From contig NZ_RAIQ01000002.1 in the NCBI RefSeq assembly GCF_003625475.1, forward strand, positions 478,696-542,695: DNA of 64,000 nt. The letters are read 5' to 3'. This document shows, in pieces, positions 62,741 to 64,000 of the stretch (the stretch's first letter is position 1; each line of letters begins with the position of its first letter). Both the position numbers and the translations under genes were made by a program. The DNA comes from Butyrivibrio sp. X503 (lineage in GTDB: Bacteria; Bacillota; Clostridia; Lachnospirales; Lachnospiraceae). The notes under the pieces were generated by a model that saw only the letters and a list, made by a program, of their open reading frames with translations, was not told where the DNA came from and made no database searches.

Positions 62741-63646
62741 TTAACCAGCTTCAGATGCATTAACAAGTTCGTCGATTACTGATACAAGATTTCCGATCTC
62801 AGGCTTGGAAAGCTGTCTGTCAGCTCCAAGAGATTCGCCTTTTCTTCTCATTTCCTCATTTACAAGTGATGAGAAGATGATAAGAGGAATCTTCTTTGTA
62901 GCATCGTCATCTTTAACAAGCTTGGTGAGTCTGTGTCCATCCATGATGGGCATCTCGATATCGGTGATGATACATTTGATCTGATCAAGTTCGCCTCTAT
63001 CCTTACACTGTTTGATGTAATCATAAGCAAGCTTGCCGTTTTCGAAATGTCTTACGTTGTTGTAGCCGGCTTTGTTGAGTGAATCAACAATAAGCTTATT
63101 AAGAAGCTGTGAGTCCTCTGCAAGAACAATGGGAACCTCGTTTCTGGGGCGAGTTCCGATGTCTGAAAGGGCATCCATATTAAGTCCCGTATTGGGATTT
63201 ATATCAGATACGATCTTCTCAAAGTCGAGAATGATTATAAGCTGATTCTCAAACTTGATGATACCTGTAGAAATGCTCTCTTCAGCCTTTGAAATTGTAG
63301 CATTAGGCTTGATGATGTCAGCCCAGGATACTCTATGAATACCTACAACCGAATCAACATGGAAAGCAATATCAAGTTTGTTGAAGTTGGTAACAATAAA
63401 GAGTCCGCCGGGCTTCGAAGCGCCTCTCTGCAGACAGTTTCTAAGATCAATTGCAGTGATCATAGTATCACGCGGCATAAATATGCCTTCAATACTAGGA
63501 TGAGCATTAGGAACTGGCGTCACCTCCTGGTATACAATTATTTCCTTGATCTTAGCTACATTGATACCATAGCAATGGTCATCAATCTTAAATTCAAGGA
63601 CTTCTAACTCGTTGGTTCCGTTTTCAAGCAGGATTTTTGATTCCAT
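62741..63646 (-). CDS. cheV: Chemotaxis protein CheV (CheW plus receiver)
   Basis: Residues 10-160 are a CheW domain (LEVLEFKIDDHCYGINVAKIKEI), and residues 170-295 are a receiver domain with Asp229 (IITDIEMPIMDGHRL) as phosphoacceptor and DS at 178-179. CheV links receptors to CheA and can be phosphorylated. It is consistent with the soluble chemoreceptor at 3.5 kb. AGGTGA precedes the ATG. It is the last gene before the rRNA operon. Confidence 0.95.
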   Translation of the reverse strand: MESKILLENGTNELEVLEFKIDDHCYGINVAKIKEIIVYQEVTPVPNAHPSIEGIFMPRDTMITAIDLRNCLQRGASKPGGLFIVTNFNKLDIAFHVDSVVGIHRVSWADIIKPNATISKAEESISTGIIKFENQLIIILDFEKIVSDINPNTGLNMDALSDIGTRPRNEVPIVLAEDSQLLNKLIVDSLNKAGYNNVRHFENGKLAYDYIKQCKDRGELDQIKCIITDIEMPIMDGHRLTKLVKDDDATKKIPLIIFSSLVNEEMRRKGESLGADRQLSKPEIGNLVSVIDELVNASEAG

Positions 63647-63784
63647 TCTCTCACCTCACGTGTAATAGTGTATTGAATTGTGATTATTAATTCATTAAGA
63701 AAAATACTTTATTCCGATTTAGAATGTATTGAATATCTTAGTTTAGTATAGCATAATTTTCTGAAAATAAATATAAAAAAACGA

Positions 63785-63810
63785 AAAAGACGGGCATTTG
63801 ACCGTCTTTT
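63785..63810 (-). terminator. Terminator of the rRNA operon
   Basis: AAAAGACGG pairs with CCGTCTTTT around 8 bases; on the minus strand TTTTTCGTTTTTTT follows. It lies about 115 bases after the 23S 3' end. Apart from this, the 277-base gap 63647-63923 shows nothing but weak AT-rich sequence, with a possible TATACT box (63750-63745) for cheV. Confidence 0.85.
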
Positions 63811-63923
63811 AAGAATTCATTTATAAGTTTTTTATATTTTTCTTTATTTGTTCAAAAAAGGCAAAAAAAATCTTGTACCTTCAAAACCGAACACTGAATG
63901 CTTCCAGATCTATACATCTTTAT

Positions 63924-64000
63924 GGATAAGCCCTCGACCTATTAGTACACATCAGCTGAACATGTTACCATGCTTACACCTTGTGCCTATCTAACCTCGT
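63924..64000 (-). rRNA. 23S ribosomal RNA, 3' end (partial)
   Basis: The reverse complement of this segment reads the conserved 23S 3' end, with GGTGTAAGCATGGT, ATGTGTACTAATAGGTC and GAGGGCTTATCC. The exact mature end is within a few bases of 63924. The rest of the gene lies beyond the right edge, and rRNA is transcribed toward the left. Confidence 0.9.

Noticed and set aside
63647..63923. 5S rRNA in the gap between 23S and cheV
   Set aside because: No CCGAACACG-type 5S core or matching ends are found on the minus strand; only a terminator is present.

Overview
The window looks like a chromosomal segment of a low-to-mid GC Gram-positive anaerobe, most likely a Lachnospiraceae bacterium of the Butyrivibrio/Pseudobutyrivibrio type. 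The basis is strong AGGAGG-type ribosome sites, many lipobox lipoproteins, YesM/YesN-type two-component control of sugar uptake, SIR2-like and CheV proteins, and several small proteins of a style familiar from that family. The genus is an inference. There is no prophage, insertion sequence, plasmid gene, tRNA or CRISPR array. Nearly all genes lie on the minus strand, collinear with the rRNA operon whose 23S 3' end enters at the right edge.

Left part (1-24.4 kb): accessory and housekeeping genes in short units. They include a partial lipoprotein, two small proteins, an XRE-HD fusion, a soluble two-PAS chemoreceptor, a MerR-methyltransferase fusion with its MerR-type promoter, and flavodoxin-fold reductases. 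Further along are a zinc-ribbon/beta-propeller membrane protein, a broken GNAT gene, a DJ-1 protein, an amino-acid racemase, a short DXS-like enzyme with a YczE-type membrane protein and AraC regulator, and a membrane-anchored nitroreductase/TetR operon with two operators. RqcH, a MurJ/SpoVB-type flippase and two lipoproteins follow.

Middle (24.5-41 kb): two carbohydrate systems. The first has a GH13_18 sucrose-phosphorylase-like enzyme, a P-loop kinase, two esterases, a DUF3237 protein, a Nif3-like protein, an AraC regulator and a MalEFG-type ABC importer. The second is an Lpl-type importer with a YesM/YesN pair. Glycogen synthase and TrpRS follow, then an isolated cbiD.

Right part (41-64 kb): a candidate C-rich small RNA downstream of nothing on its own strand, two papain-fold cysteine peptidases, a degenerate GGDEF-EAL protein, a cation efflux protein, and a solitary HTH-DNA methyltransferase whose mRNA is predicted to be leaderless. 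DAHP synthase comes next. A long minus-strand run from cheV to a XerD-like recombinase then carries a SIR2-like protein, a 734-aa membrane protein, hisH, hisF, ung and a diaminopimelate-decarboxylase-like gene.

The best candidates for something undescribed are an array of five 33-bp hairpins with an exact 53-bp period (1698-1942), the small RNA at 45130-45250, the leaderless HTH-methyltransferase, the XerD-like protein with three substituted catalytic residues, and the phosphorylase-kinase-esterase sugar cluster.
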